DNA from: WTJO01 sp965660165 | Lineage (GTDB): Bacteria; Pseudomonadota; Alphaproteobacteria; Puniceispirillales; Puniceispirillaceae | DNA: 64,000 nt | Direction: 5' to 3' | Assembly: GCA_965660165.1 (NCBI GenBank) | Contig: CBFHYU010000001.1 | Location: forward strand, 200,932-264,931 | Shown: in pieces, positions 35,988 through 44,803 of the stretch | Numbering within the stretch: the first letter of the stretch is position 1 | Layout of the letters: the number at the start of each line of letters is the position of its first letter | Notes under the pieces: generated by a model | Databases searched by the model: none | Seen by the model: only the letters and a program-made list of their open reading frames with translations | Told to the model about the DNA's origin: nothing | Position numbers and translations under genes: made by a program

Positions 35988-36431
35988 ATGCTCGGAAAAT
36001 ATTGCGGCCAGCTTAAACAGCTTTATTCACCTGCTCGTAACAGAACACAGCATGCATCACAGGCGCGCCTATTATCAGCAAAAAACCGAAAAAAAGCCGA
36101 GATACGCGGACGCAGAGCAGAAATATGGGTAATGTGTGTCTATATTCTATGTGGGTATTGGCCTATAGCTAGACGGTTGCGAACCAGGGCCGGCGAGATT
36201 GATTTGCTAATGCGGCGCGGTAAAACCCTTATCGCAATAGAGGTAAAATATCGCGCTGATCATCTAGCAGAGACAGCCCTGCCATCGCATCACCAACGGC
36301 GCAGAGTAATACGGGCATTACACAGTATCTGGCCATATTATGCCCAAATCGGGTTCCAAACCATCCATCTTGATATTGTTGTGTTAGGAAAATGGGGCAA
36401 ATATAGACGATTTAGGCTAGAGCCCGCATAA
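35988..36431 (+). CDS. YraN/UPF0102 nuclease-fold protein
   Basis: A 147-residue UPF0102 family protein with a restriction-endonuclease-like fold. The core is RTRAGEIDLLMRRGKTLIAIEVKYR, with the D-(E)xK pattern (Asp in GEIDLL and the Glu/Lys of EVK). The first 45 residues are a basic, poorly conserved extension, longer than usual; the usual GxxGE motif before the core is degenerate (RGRRAEIW). Function is unknown. It sits between rsmI and the BON-domain lipoprotein, as yraN does between rsmI/lpoA and yraP (dolP) in E. coli. Confidence 0.85.
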   Translation: MLGKYCGQLKQLYSPARNRTQHASQARLLSAKNRKKAEIRGRRAEIWVMCVYILCGYWPIARRLRTRAGEIDLLMRRGKTLIAIEVKYRADHLAETALPSHHQRRRVIRALHSIWPYYAQIGFQTIHLDIVVLGKWGKYRRFRLEPA

Positions 36432-36459
36432 ATAACCTAAATGGTATATTGAAGAATTT

Positions 36460-36468
36460 TGGTATAAT
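36460..36468 (+). promoter_or_regulatory. Extended -10 promoter ahead of BON lipoprotein gene
   Basis: TGG followed by a perfect TATAAT (36463-36468) forms an extended -10 element 42 bases ahead of the ATG at 36511. No clear -35 box is present, which extended -10 promoters tolerate. It implies the lipoprotein and gshB can be transcribed apart from rsmI-yraN. Confidence 0.5.
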
Positions 36469-36510
36469 GCGTATTGTCTTATGGGGTTCGATTACCAAAG
36501 GAAATAGATA

Positions 36511-37104
36511 ATGATTCGCCATATAATTTCTCTTTTCATGATTATTGGAATATCTGGAATGGTGCTTACATCATGTGCACCAGCCGCAGTCGGGATTGGC
36601 TCAGCAGCCATAGCGGCGGGAGCGACTGAAAAAGGGATTTCTACATCTGTTGGCGATACTGTTATTTTTGCCAAGCTCAAGGATAAATTTATTAAAACTG
36701 ATCAATCTTTGGTAACCAGTATATCAACCTCTGTTAATGACGGAAGCATTCTGCTGACAGGCCGTGTTGAAACCCAAGAGCAGAAATTTTTGGCCACTAA
36801 ACTAGCATGGGAAATCAAAGGTGTGACAGAAGTGGTGAATGAGGTTGTGGTCTCTCAGAAACCAAGCATAAAAGATAGGGCGAAAGATGTCTCTGCATCT
36901 GCTCAGCTAAGGGCATCATTGATTGCAGATAAAAATGTCTCATCGCTGAATTATTCTTTTGATGTGATAGATGGTATTATCTACATATCTGGTATTGCTG
37001 AAAATGCAGAAGAGCGCGACCGTGTTATTGCGCATGCCCAAAAGGTCAAATTTGCCAAGAAAGTCGTTGATTATACCATCTTATCCACCGATAAGCGCGA
37101 CTGA
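36511..37104 (+). CDS. BON-domain lipoprotein (DolP/YraP-like)
   Basis: A 197-residue lipoprotein with lipobox LTSC (Cys about 22) and two BON domains, roughly 50-110 (DTVIFAKLKDKFIKT to VTEVVNEVVV) and 120-190 (RDVSASAQLR-like region to KVVDYTILS). DolP supports outer-membrane integrity in E. coli and is next to the rsmI/yraN genes there too. A Gly/Ala-rich segment precedes the first BON domain. AAAGGA nine bases upstream supports the start. gshB follows after nine bases. Confidence 0.88.
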   Translation: MIRHIISLFMIIGISGMVLTSCAPAAVGIGSAAIAAGATEKGISTSVGDTVIFAKLKDKFIKTDQSLVTSISTSVNDGSILLTGRVETQEQKFLATKLAWEIKGVTEVVNEVVVSQKPSIKDRAKDVSASAQLRASLIADKNVSSLNYSFDVIDGIIYISGIAENAEERDRVIAHAQKVKFAKKVVDYTILSTDKRD

Positions 37105-37113
37105 GGCAGACAG

Positions 37114-38082
37114 ATGTCACTCTTAGTCGGGGTTCAGATGGACCCTATCTCCCAGATTGATATAACAGGCGATACAACATTCGCACTGGCACTAGAAGCC
37201 CAGAATCGTGGCCATGATCTATTTGTCTATGACGTAGATAATATGAGCAGTGATGCACATAGTCTGTGGGCGCACGGTACCAGCGTTAGATTAAAAGATG
37301 AAATTGGCAATCATGTTGAGAGCGGCGCATTGAAGAAGCAGGATTTATCACACTGTGATGTTATTTTGATGCGTCAAGACCCGCCCTTTGATATGGGATA
37401 TATCACCGCAACACATTTGCTAGAACGTCTGCCCTCAACAACTATGGTGGTAAATAATCCAGCAGAAGTTAGAAATGCACCAGAAAAAATTTTGGTAACA
37501 CAGTTCCCTGAATTGATGCCGCCAACACTAATTTCCAGAAACATATCTGATATTAAAGCCTTTCGCGAGGAACATAAGGATATTATCGTCAAACCGTTAT
37601 ATGGCAATGGCGGGGCGGCAGTATTCAGATTGCGCGCTGAAGATCAAAATCTATCTGCTTTGCTTGAAATGTTTTTTGCGCAATCCCGAGAGCCTGTCAT
37701 TGTACAACGCTATCTTGCTGAGGTGACAGAGGGTGATAAGCGGATTATTCTGATTGATGGCAAGGCTGTGGGTGCGATTAACAGAATGCCGCAAAAAGGT
37801 GAGGCACGTTCTAATCTGCATGTTGGCGGCACCGCCCATGCAACAGAACTAAGCACGCGTGACCATGAAATTTGCAACCAGATTGGTGACGAGTTGCGCA
37901 AACGAGGCCTGCTATTTGTCGGAATCGATGTAATAGGTGAATATCTGACCGAAATCAATGTCACCTCGCCTACTGGTATTCGTGAGATGAGCCGATTTAC
38001 TGGCCAGAATATTGCTGGTCTGTTTTGGGATTGTGTTGAAGAAGCCCATCCCCATCATCGCAGCAATGGTATATTATCCTGA
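37114..38082 (+). CDS. gshB: Glutathione synthetase
   Basis: ATP-grasp ligase of 322 residues joining gamma-glutamylcysteine and glycine. The N-terminus GVQMDPISQIDITGDTTFALALEAQ is characteristic, with VILMRQDPPFDMGYI next and the ATP-grasp loop in KPLYGNGGAAVFRL. The C-terminus has VGIDVIGEYLTEINVTSPTGIREM. GAGG seven bases ahead supports the ATG. The last nine bases overlap the end of the convergent comM-like gene. Confidence 0.96.
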   Translation: MSLLVGVQMDPISQIDITGDTTFALALEAQNRGHDLFVYDVDNMSSDAHSLWAHGTSVRLKDEIGNHVESGALKKQDLSHCDVILMRQDPPFDMGYITATHLLERLPSTTMVVNNPAEVRNAPEKILVTQFPELMPPTLISRNISDIKAFREEHKDIIVKPLYGNGGAAVFRLRAEDQNLSALLEMFFAQSREPVIVQRYLAEVTEGDKRIILIDGKAVGAINRMPQKGEARSNLHVGGTAHATELSTRDHEICNQIGDELRKRGLLFVGIDVIGEYLTEINVTSPTGIREMSRFTGQNIAGLFWDCVEEAHPHHRSNGILS

Positions 38083-39594
38083 CCGAAGCTTTCCTGTTAG
38101 AAAATGACGATAAGATAATGCATCAAGCATGTGAAGCTTGCTAATCTTTGCGCTTGCGTTCAAATCGGCAATCGTTCTGGCCACCCTTACAGCTTTATGA
38201 AGTCCGCGCGCAGATAATTTTTGTGCTGTCATCGCCCTATTCAATATATCTGTTATTTCAGGATTATGTTCTAGCTCGGTTTTTATCTCTGCCGCATCCA
38301 TAGTGGCTTTTAGCGGGGGATTGTTGGCCTTTAGCCTTTGGCTGGCAAAATGACGCGCATTATCTATTCGTTGTTTTATACTGGCAGTTGGCTCAGAGTC
38401 ATGAGGCGCCAATAGATGCGCTGGCGATACCTCATCAACATCTAGCATAATATCAAACCTGTCTAGCATAGGCCCTGAGATACGCGCCATATAATTCTGC
38501 GCACAGATAGGCGCTTTTGAACAGGCACGTTCAGCATCAGACAAATAGCCGCAACGACATGGATTCATTGCCGCAATAAGCTGAAAGCGGGACGGATACC
38601 GAATATGATGATTAGCGCGCGCAATAATAATTTCGCCTGTTTCAAGAGGCTGTCTTAATCCATCTAGCGTTGTCCGACTAAATTCTGCTAGCTCATCCAA
38701 AAATAAAATGCCGTTATGGGCAAGTGATGCTTCGCCTGGTAATGCTTTGATGCCGCCACCTACCAGCGAGGCCATTGACGCTGAATGATGTGGGTCTCTG
38801 AATGGGCGCTTGCTTACCAAACCAGATACAGCCAACAACCCTGCAACAGAATGAATGATAGTTGTCTCAAGTGCTTCTTCTGGTGTTAGCGGTGGAAGCA
38901 ATGAGGGAAGTCTGCTGGCAAGCATTGATTTTCCCGCGCCAGGCGGGCCTATCATCAGCATGTGATGACCCCCTGTTGCCGCAATTTCAAGCGCATGCCG
39001 TGCTGTTTCCTGACCAGCAATATCTGCCATATCAGGCCCTGCCTCTTGATCTGATAGCAAAAATGGTTCTGGAGCAGGCAGTCTGGTTGCCCCTCTGATA
39101 TGAGAAATCAGATCAGATAATCGTGAAGGAGCAACAATATCTATCTGGCCAGCCCATGCTGCCTCAGGGCCATTTTCAGACGGGCATACCAAAGCTAAAC
39201 CTATTGCAGAAGCATATAATGCAACAGGTAAAATGCCAGATACTTTATTGATTTCAGCAGATAAGGATAATTCGCCCAATACCAAAAACCCGTCCAGACT
39301 ATCCGCAGGCACAACCCCCATTGCCACCAAGATACCCATCGCAATAGGTAGGTCAAAATGTGCGCCTTCTTTTGGAATATCTGCAGGGGCAAGATTTACA
39401 GCCACTCGTTTCGCAGGCAAAGCAAGACCTAAAGATGATAATGCTGCCCTTACCCGTTCTTTTGATTCTGCCACTGATTTATCTGCCAGACCTACAATCG
39501 CCATCGCTGGCAATCCGTTTGATATATGCACCTGCACCGTAACAGGTACGACATCAACCCCTTTAAGGGACACGGTATGAATTATGGCCTGCAT
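38074..39594 (-). CDS. comM: ComM/YifB-type AAA+ ATPase (Mg-chelatase-like)
   Basis: A 506-residue ATPase in the ComM (YifB) family, a helicase that helps branch migration of incoming DNA during natural transformation. The N-terminal domain (Lon-protease-like, to about 170) is followed by an AAA+ core with Walker A GPPGAGKSMLA and Walker B LFLDELAEF, plus ANHHIRYPSRFQLIAAMNPC with the conserved CRCG...C...C cysteine cluster. A C-terminal Mg-chelatase helical domain ends YRHFLTGKL. The gene is common in bacteria not known to be competent, so transformation cannot be assumed. Confidence 0.92.
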   Translation of the reverse strand: MQAIIHTVSLKGVDVVPVTVQVHISNGLPAMAIVGLADKSVAESKERVRAALSSLGLALPAKRVAVNLAPADIPKEGAHFDLPIAMGILVAMGVVPADSLDGFLVLGELSLSAEINKVSGILPVALYASAIGLALVCPSENGPEAAWAGQIDIVAPSRLSDLISHIRGATRLPAPEPFLLSDQEAGPDMADIAGQETARHALEIAATGGHHMLMIGPPGAGKSMLASRLPSLLPPLTPEEALETTIIHSVAGLLAVSGLVSKRPFRDPHHSASMASLVGGGIKALPGEASLAHNGILFLDELAEFSRTTLDGLRQPLETGEIIIARANHHIRYPSRFQLIAAMNPCRCGYLSDAERACSKAPICAQNYMARISGPMLDRFDIMLDVDEVSPAHLLAPHDSEPTASIKQRIDNARHFASQRLKANNPPLKATMDAAEIKTELEHNPEITDILNRAMTAQKLSARGLHKAVRVARTIADLNASAKISKLHMLDALSYRHFLTGKLRSG

Positions 39595-39702
39595 AAAAAT
39601 TCTCTTATTACGCGCATGTAAGGCTGTGCCTATTCTAGCAGAGAATGTCTAAAAAGGGTAACTTATTAAGATCACAAAGCGCAGGTAGCTGATTTGCCTA
39701 AA

Positions 39703-40074
39703 TCAGGCAGTGCGATACAGCATGGGGCCCACAGCTTCACCGCCCAAAATATGCATATGCAAATGTGGTACATCCTGATGGCCATGTGTGCCTGTATTGG
39801 CGATCAGACGGTAGCCATCCTTACTAAGACCCGCATGGTCGATAATGCGCGCTATTGCAGCAAAATAAGCTGTCTGTTCTTCAGCAGATGCATTGGCGGC
39901 AAAATCAGTCATATCTATATAGGCGCCTTTTGGAATTACCAAAATATGCACCTTGCGTTGCGGTTGAATGTCATAAAAGCTGAGGGTGTGCGCGCACTCA
40001 TCAACCTTATTACAGGGAATCTCGCCTCTCAGAATTTTAGCAAAAATATTATTCTCATCATAATCTGGGCTCAT
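39703..40074 (-). CDS. HIT-family nucleotide hydrolase (HinT-like)
   Basis: A 123-residue histidine-triad protein. The triad is HLHMH in the segment HQDVPHLHMHILGG near the C-terminus. The N-terminus DENNIFAKILRGEIPCNKVDE is typical of the HinT branch, purine nucleoside phosphoramidases. It is the last gene of the histidine series, 29 bases after hisE; the hisE-HIT pairing is frequent in alphaproteobacteria. A short hairpin (CTGATTT/AAATCAG, 39689-39706) overlaps its stop codon but lacks a T-run. Confidence 0.93.
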   Translation of the reverse strand: MSPDYDENNIFAKILRGEIPCNKVDECAHTLSFYDIQPQRKVHILVIPKGAYIDMTDFAANASAEEQTAYFAAIARIIDHAGLSKDGYRLIANTGTHGHQDVPHLHMHILGGEAVGPMLYRTA

Positions 40075-40103
40075 ATTTGTCTCCTGAGATAGGGTGATGG
40101 GGG

Positions 40104-40436
40104 TTAGTCCTGAGTGCGTGATGCTTTTTCATCATGACCAGATAGACCTTGTCTATTTTCTAGAATTTGCCAAATTTTCTCTGGTTTGATACCAGCAGCC
40201 TGCCAGATAACCAGCAGATGATATAGCAAATCAGCAGATTCCTGCGCCAGCTTTTCTTGATTTCCTGATAAGGCCTCAATAAGCGTTTCTGTAGCTTCTT
40301 CAACCAGCTTTCTAGCAGGCAATTCTGGCGCATTGGCAAGCAGATGTGCGGTATAGCTACTCTGGGCTGTCTCATTCGCACGCGCGGCAATCACCTCTGC
40401 CAATATATCTAGAATATGGGGCGTATTTTCTGTCAT
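40104..40436 (-). CDS. hisE: Phosphoribosyl-ATP pyrophosphatase
   Basis: HisE hydrolyses phosphoribosyl-ATP in the second step of histidine synthesis. The protein has 110 residues and the all-alpha MazG-like fold: LAEVIAARA, KLVEEATETLIEAL (metal-binding Glu residues) and QESADLLYHLLVIW. It is a separate gene and is not fused to hisI; hisI is not in the window. It begins seven bases after hisF. Confidence 0.95.
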   Translation of the reverse strand: MTENTPHILDILAEVIAARANETAQSSYTAHLLANAPELPARKLVEEATETLIEALSGNQEKLAQESADLLYHLLVIWQAAGIKPEKIWQILENRQGLSGHDEKASRTQD

Positions 40437-40443
40437 CTTATCC

Positions 40444-41211
40444 TCAGACTGAAAGCCGCCTTACAGGTACATTTGCGGCCTGCATGGCTGATTTTGCATC
40501 ATCTATTGAAAATTGTCCAAAATGAAATACCGAAGCTGCTAGAACTGCGCTTGCATGACCTTGTGTAATCGCTTCAGCAAAATCTTCTGGCTTTCCTGCC
40601 CCGCCAGACGCAATAACAGGAATTCCAACAGCATCACTAACCGCCTTAGTAAGTGGAATATCGAACCCGTCCTTTGTGCCATCACCATCCATTGAGGTAA
40701 GCAGAATCTCCCCTGCTCCGCGCTGTTCTGCCTCTATCGCCCAGCTAATGGCATCAATGCCTGTGGGCTGTCTGCCGCCTCTGGTAAAGACTTCAAAAAA
40801 CCCTTCTTCATTAAGACGGGCATCTATTGCCAACACAACACATTGAGAGCCAAATTTATCTGCTGCCCGTGCTAGCAAATCAGGGTCTGAGACAGCAGAT
40901 GAATTGACAGATACTTTATCTGCGCCACATCTTAGCAATTTTCTAAAATCATCTACCTCACGCACACCGCCGCCAACTGTGACTGGCATAAAACATACAT
41001 CTGCCGTACGAGACACTACATCATAAATTGTATCTCGCCCTTCATGAGTTGCGGTAATATCCAGAAAACATAGCTCGTCCGCCCCTGCCGCATCATAAAT
41101 ACGTGCCTGCTCAACAGGATCGCCAGCATCCTGAAGATTAACGAAATTTACCCCTTTGACAACACGGCCAGCATGCACATCAAGACACGGGATAACACGA
41201 GCCGTCAACAT
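40444..41211 (-). CDS. hisF: Imidazole glycerol phosphate synthase, cyclase subunit
   Basis: TIM-barrel cyclase of 255 residues that uses ammonia from HisH to make IGP and AICAR. N-terminal VIPCLDVHAGRVVKGV carries the catalytic Asp11, and the second catalytic Asp is in VLAIDARLN near 130. The barrel core (DITATHEGRDT, PVTVGGGVRE, IPVIASGGAG) is intact. Its start overlaps the hisA end by seven bases, suggesting coupling. Confidence 0.97.
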   Translation of the reverse strand: MLTARVIPCLDVHAGRVVKGVNFVNLQDAGDPVEQARIYDAAGADELCFLDITATHEGRDTIYDVVSRTADVCFMPVTVGGGVREVDDFRKLLRCGADKVSVNSSAVSDPDLLARAADKFGSQCVVLAIDARLNEEGFFEVFTRGGRQPTGIDAISWAIEAEQRGAGEILLTSMDGDGTKDGFDIPLTKAVSDAVGIPVIASGGAGKPEDFAEAITQGHASAVLAASVFHFGQFSIDDAKSAMQAANVPVRRLSV

Positions 41212-41957
41212 GATGAAACGCCGTTAGCGCAGGCTAACGCCTCTGCCAGATCAAGCCGCCCATCATATAGCGCACGCCCTGTTATCACCCCATTGATACC
41301 TGTATGGGCAAGTCTAGCACATGCGATAATATCATCAATTGAGCGAACCCCGCCAGACGCAATGATCGGAATAGATACCTGTTCGGCCAACAAGGCTGTT
41401 GCTTCTGCATTGACACCGCTAAGCGCGCCATCGCGTGAAATATCTGTAAAAATCACAGCCGCAACACCACATGCCTCAAATCGCTGGACAAGCTCAAGCA
41501 CAGGAACTTCTGAGGTTTCAAGCCAACCTTCTGCGGCTATCATCCCATCTTTTGCATCTGCCCCTACAGCAATTTGATCTGGAAAGGCTGTTGCTGCCTT
41601 GATTACCAATTCAGGGTCTTTTAGCGCAGCAGTGCCAAGAATGACACGGCTAACCCCTGTATCAAGCCAATATTCAATGGTCGCCATATCACGAATGCCG
41701 CCACCAAGCTGAATTTTAGCACCTGATGAGATAATGCCGCGAACAGCCTGCTGATTTACCGCATTACCAGAAACAGCACCGTCAAGGTCAACAACATGAA
41801 TCCACTCGCAACCTGCATCGGTAAATTGCCGCGCCTGTAAAGCAGGGTCAGAGGCATAAATTGTCATCTTATCAAAATCACCATGAAGCAGACGCACAAC
41901 CTGTCCATCTTTGAGGTCAATCGCAGGATAGAGAATGATCTGGCTATTTTTTGTCAT
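41205..41957 (-). CDS. hisA: ProFAR isomerase
   Basis: TIM-barrel isomerase of 250 residues acting before HisF. The N-terminus ILYPAIDLKDGQVVRL has the catalytic Asp14, and the second catalytic Asp lies in VIFTDISRDG. Phosphate loops VQLGGGI-like (IQLGGGIRD) and IIASGGVRS are present. The frame runs upstream to 42014, but the ATG at 41957 places the start directly before the first conserved strand. This ATG overlaps the 3' end of the GNAT gene by 14 bases. Confidence 0.96.
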   Translation of the reverse strand: MTKNSQIILYPAIDLKDGQVVRLLHGDFDKMTIYASDPALQARQFTDAGCEWIHVVDLDGAVSGNAVNQQAVRGIISSGAKIQLGGGIRDMATIEYWLDTGVSRVILGTAALKDPELVIKAATAFPDQIAVGADAKDGMIAAEGWLETSEVPVLELVQRFEACGVAAVIFTDISRDGALSGVNAEATALLAEQVSIPIIASGGVRSIDDIIACARLAHTGINGVITGRALYDGRLDLAEALACANGVSSC

Positions 41958-42513
41958 GTGTTTTTTCATCATAAAGTTTTTTTGTGAAATATAATCCTGC
42001 AACATAGTTATCATCTACAAATGCATAATATTTATTAGTGCCAAAATGCTCATAGCCTAGCGCCTGGAATGCATGGATAGCCCTGTCTTGAGTAGCGCGA
42101 ACATCCAAATTTAGCACGCGAAACCCTGCTGAACGGGCATAATCTTCTGCTTCAGCTACCAGCCTTTGGGCAATGCCATATCCTCTGGCCTCTGGCATTA
42201 AGAAAAAGGTAGTAAGCTGGCACGCAAATGCCTGAGCTTCGTTATTTTTAGGCGGGGTAGCAATTTGGCAAGACCCGACTATCACCTCATCTAGCTTGCC
42301 CACGAATAACTGCCTGTCTGGAATAAGCAATACCCCTTTCCAGTAATTTTCAAGCACAGAACGCGGTGGCGGCGTAAGCCAGCCAAAACCACCGCCTGCC
42401 GCTATCGCACTTTCAGCAGCATCGCTAATTTCAGAAATATCATTTCTGTTTAGCTCAGTGACCATCTCAACAGACACCCTAAAGCTGTGTTGTTTTTTTG
42501 TCATATTTGCCAT
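41944..42513 (-). CDS. GNAT acetyltransferase embedded in the histidine operon
   Basis: A 189-residue GNAT-fold protein. The acetyl-CoA loop is MPEARGYGIAQRLV (about 111-124), preceded by strand QLTTFFL and followed by LNLDVRATQ and a C-terminal IHAFQALGYEHFG. An N-terminal segment GGGFGWLTPPPRSVLENYW and the NNEAQAFA element are distinctive and may hold the substrate. It overlaps hisH by 13 bases and hisA by 14, so it is fully embedded in the operon. Substrate is unknown. A link to histidine synthesis, histidinol or cofactor protection is only contextual. Similar genes at this place exist in other alphaproteobacteria as far as I recall. Confidence 0.88.
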   Translation of the reverse strand: MANMTKKQHSFRVSVEMVTELNRNDISEISDAAESAIAAGGGFGWLTPPPRSVLENYWKGVLLIPDRQLFVGKLDEVIVGSCQIATPPKNNEAQAFACQLTTFFLMPEARGYGIAQRLVAEAEDYARSAGFRVLNLDVRATQDRAIHAFQALGYEHFGTNKYYAFVDDNYVAGLYFTKKLYDEKTHDKK

Positions 42514-43157
42514 CTTAGAAAACTATTCAGAAATATCTGGCCAGCTTGCTGGCTTTTTTCAGGGTGAAACTGGGTTGCTATAATATTATCTTTACCGATT
42601 ATTGCAGGAATTTCATCGCTATAATCAGTGGTAGCAAGCACATATTCATCTGCCAGATGCTGAAAATAATAGCTATGCACAAAATAGGTGCTGATACCTT
42701 GTGTTAATGAGGAAAGCATCTTATGTTCTGGCTGTTTTAGAGACAGGCTGTTCCAGCCCATATGCGGAATTTTATAATTTCTACCATCAGCCGAAATGGC
42801 AGGAAGCTTATCCACAACACCGCCAATCCAGCCAAGAGAGGCTGTCTCCTGTCCGCCTTCACGGCCATAATCAGCCAGAAGCTGCATACCAACACATATC
42901 CCCAGAAACGGCACCGCACGGGCCATAACAGCCTCAGTTAATGCAGCTACCAGCCCATCAATCGCACTAAGGCTATGATAGCAATCAGCAAAATGCCCTA
43001 CGCCAGGTAGCACAATTCTATCTGCCTGATAAATCTGGTCAGGGTCATCTGTAAGCTGCAATGACAGCGCAATATCTGCGTGTGATGCTGCATGCGATAT
43101 TGCACGAGACACGGAATGGATATTGCCTGATCCATAATCAATTAACGCCAGTTTCAT
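42501..43157 (-). CDS. hisH: Imidazole glycerol phosphate synthase, glutaminase subunit
   Basis: Class I glutamine amidotransferase of 218 residues that supplies ammonia to HisF. The nucleophile is Cys88 in FLGICVGMQLLADYG, and the His/Glu pair is in ATQFHPEKSQQAG near the C-terminus. The N-terminal LIDYGSGNIHSVSRAI is typical. It lies 19 bases after hisB and overlaps the following GNAT gene. Confidence 0.97.
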   Translation of the reverse strand: MKLALIDYGSGNIHSVSRAISHAASHADIALSLQLTDDPDQIYQADRIVLPGVGHFADCYHSLSAIDGLVAALTEAVMARAVPFLGICVGMQLLADYGREGGQETASLGWIGGVVDKLPAISADGRNYKIPHMGWNSLSLKQPEHKMLSSLTQGISTYFVHSYYFQHLADEYVLATTDYSDEIPAIIGKDNIIATQFHPEKSQQAGQIFLNSFLRWQI

Positions 43158-43176
43158 ATCTTTTTTGACCCGATGG

Positions 43177-43776
43177 CTAGGATGCAGCGCCTAATGTGCC
43201 TTTGGTAGAGGGAATACGCCCATTACTTTTGCTATCAATCTGTGTTGCCTCGCGAAGTGAGCGCGCCAGTGCCTTAAAACAGCTTTCGACAATGTGATGT
43301 GTATTTACCCCATAGTCATTTCGTACATGCAAGGTGATACGTGCGCCCATAGCAAATGCCTGAAACCATTCTCTGAATAATTCAGTTTCCATCTCACCTA
43401 ATACATCAGATGGCAGGTCTACCTGCCAAACCAAAAATGGTCTGCCAGAAATATCTAGCGCAACAGTCGATAATGTCTCATCCATAGGCAGAAGACAATG
43501 CGCATAACGGGTGATGCCTGCCCTGTCGCCAAGTGCCTTATTCAACGCTTCGCCAATAGCCCAGCCAGTATCTTCAGTTGTGTGGTGAGCATCAATATGC
43601 AAATCGCCCGTTGCTTTGAGCGTAATATCCATCAATGAATGGCGTGCCAGCTGTTCGAGCATATGGTCTAAAAACCCGATCCCCGTATCAATATCATATT
43701 CGCCACTACCATCAATATTAAGGGTAAGCTGAATATCTGTTTCATTGGTTTTTCTATGCAAATCTGCTGTGCGCAT
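43177..43776 (-). CDS. hisB: Imidazoleglycerol-phosphate dehydratase
   Basis: Mono-functional HisB of 199 residues with both manganese-binding duplicated motifs: TGIGFLDHMLEQLARHS with IDAHHTTEDTGWAIG, and later INTHHIVE-like VNTHHIVESCFKALARSL. It starts the contiguous his series here. The 77-base gap before it (to the XRE gene) may hold a promoter, though I see no clear boxes. Confidence 0.97.
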   Translation of the reverse strand: MRTADLHRKTNETDIQLTLNIDGSGEYDIDTGIGFLDHMLEQLARHSLMDITLKATGDLHIDAHHTTEDTGWAIGEALNKALGDRAGITRYAHCLLPMDETLSTVALDISGRPFLVWQVDLPSDVLGEMETELFREWFQAFAMGARITLHVRNDYGVNTHHIVESCFKALARSLREATQIDSKSNGRIPSTKGTLGAAS

Positions 43777-43853
43777 TGTCTACCACTTTCACCTATCTGC
43801 CATTTTGAGCATCATTATCAGATTTCACGCTTTCTGGCTAGTGAGCGCGTCAG

Positions 43854-44234
43854 CTATCGCAATTGTGGCAGGTTCAAATTTAGCTTTTCAGCCAGCAATT
43901 CTGTAATTTCACGACATTCTGCACTAGACAGCCTGTCAATATTCTGTGCCAGAAGATTAGCCAGCATTGTTGCGTCTTCTGTCAAATTTCCAGTATTAAG
44001 CGAGGGTCTGGGGTGCGACAGCGCAGCCATAGATTTCAATGTTTCTGCATCATCCCAAATCAGCCCAAGCCAGACACATATCTGGTCAACCAAAGCCGCG
44101 GAGGGTTTGCTTTTCATCCCCCGTTCCAAAGAAGATAAATAAGCGATTGAGACGCCAAGCGCATCTGCCTGATCTTTTAAGGTCAGATTACGTTCTGTAC
44201 GGTAATGCCGCATCATCCGCCCAAACGGTGTCAT
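43854..44234 (-). CDS. XRE-family HTH transcriptional regulator
   Basis: Small regulator of 126 residues. A Cro/C1-type helix-turn-helix occupies about 5-62 (MRHYRTERNLTLKDQADALGVSIAYLSSLERG, the last helix being the usual YLS-x-LERG). The C-terminal half is helical without a recognisable ligand domain. Its ATG overlaps the stop of the Smr gene in an ATGA, so the two are cotranscribed. It is immediately upstream of hisB. Targets are unknown. A similar HTH gene downstream of smr occurs in other alphaproteobacteria. Confidence 0.85.
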   Translation of the reverse strand: MTPFGRMMRHYRTERNLTLKDQADALGVSIAYLSSLERGMKSKPSAALVDQICVWLGLIWDDAETLKSMAALSHPRPSLNTGNLTEDATMLANLLAQNIDRLSSAECREITELLAEKLNLNLPQLR

Positions 44235-44803
44235 GAATAGTCCCGTTTCCGCTTTAGCCTGATATAAAATGCGCCAGCCCCGCCATCACGGGCTACCGCA
44301 TGATCAAGTGCGACAATCAACCCCTCTAAAGGGGGTTGGTTAAGCCAGAATGGTAGCTGGTTTCGCAAAATGCCCTGCCCTGATTTTCCTTTGCCGGTAA
44401 TGACCAGCACGGTTCTATCGCCCCGCGCGCTGGCAGACAGCAAAAATTGGGTTAGCTGAGATTGCGCCTGTTCCTGAGTGAGCCCATGAAGGTCAATTCG
44501 GCCATCAATGGGTAATTTTCCAGTATGTAATTTACGCGCAGACAACCTGTCGATGCCAGCTGTCTCACCGTGCCGCAAATCTGCTATTTTATGAGGGTTT
44601 GGTGATGGCTTAAATGGCGATGCGGGATTGGCAGGGGGCTTGATAGCGGCCTGTCTGCTACTAGGTGGCTGCGTTTTTTTTGCAGATGAAGCGGAGGGTT
44701 TGGGGCTGTTAGGATTAACTCTGTTAGAGCGAGTCTTACGAATTGACTGCGTGACTTTGTGCCATAAATGTTCATCTTCTGGCGGTATCTGGTCAGACAT
44801 CAT
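44231..44803 (-). CDS. Smr-domain protein
   Basis: A 190-residue protein with a C-terminal Smr (small MutS-related) domain, about residues 95-188: IDLHGLTQEQAQSQLTQFL, then LVITGKGKSGQGILRNQLPFWL. This domain has nicking or RNA-cleaving activity in other proteins. The N-terminal half is a basic, Pro/Ser/Lys-rich disordered region. The reading frame extends upstream, but a doublet of ATGs at 44800-44803 overlaps the end of the Tim44-like gene and has GAGG just before it. Substrate is unknown. Confidence 0.88.
   Translation of the reverse strand: MMSDQIPPEDEHLWHKVTQSIRKTRSNRVNPNSPKPSASSAKKTQPPSSRQAAIKPPANPASPFKPSPNPHKIADLRHGETAGIDRLSARKLHTGKLPIDGRIDLHGLTQEQAQSQLTQFLLSASARGDRTVLVITGKGKSGQGILRNQLPFWLNQPPLEGLIVALDHAVARDGGAGAFYIRLKRKRDYS

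Noticed and set aside
36481..36500. tRNA T-arm-like GGTTCGATTACC
   Set aside because: No acceptor stem, D-arm or anticodon arm can be built around it; it is part of the leader of the BON lipoprotein gene.
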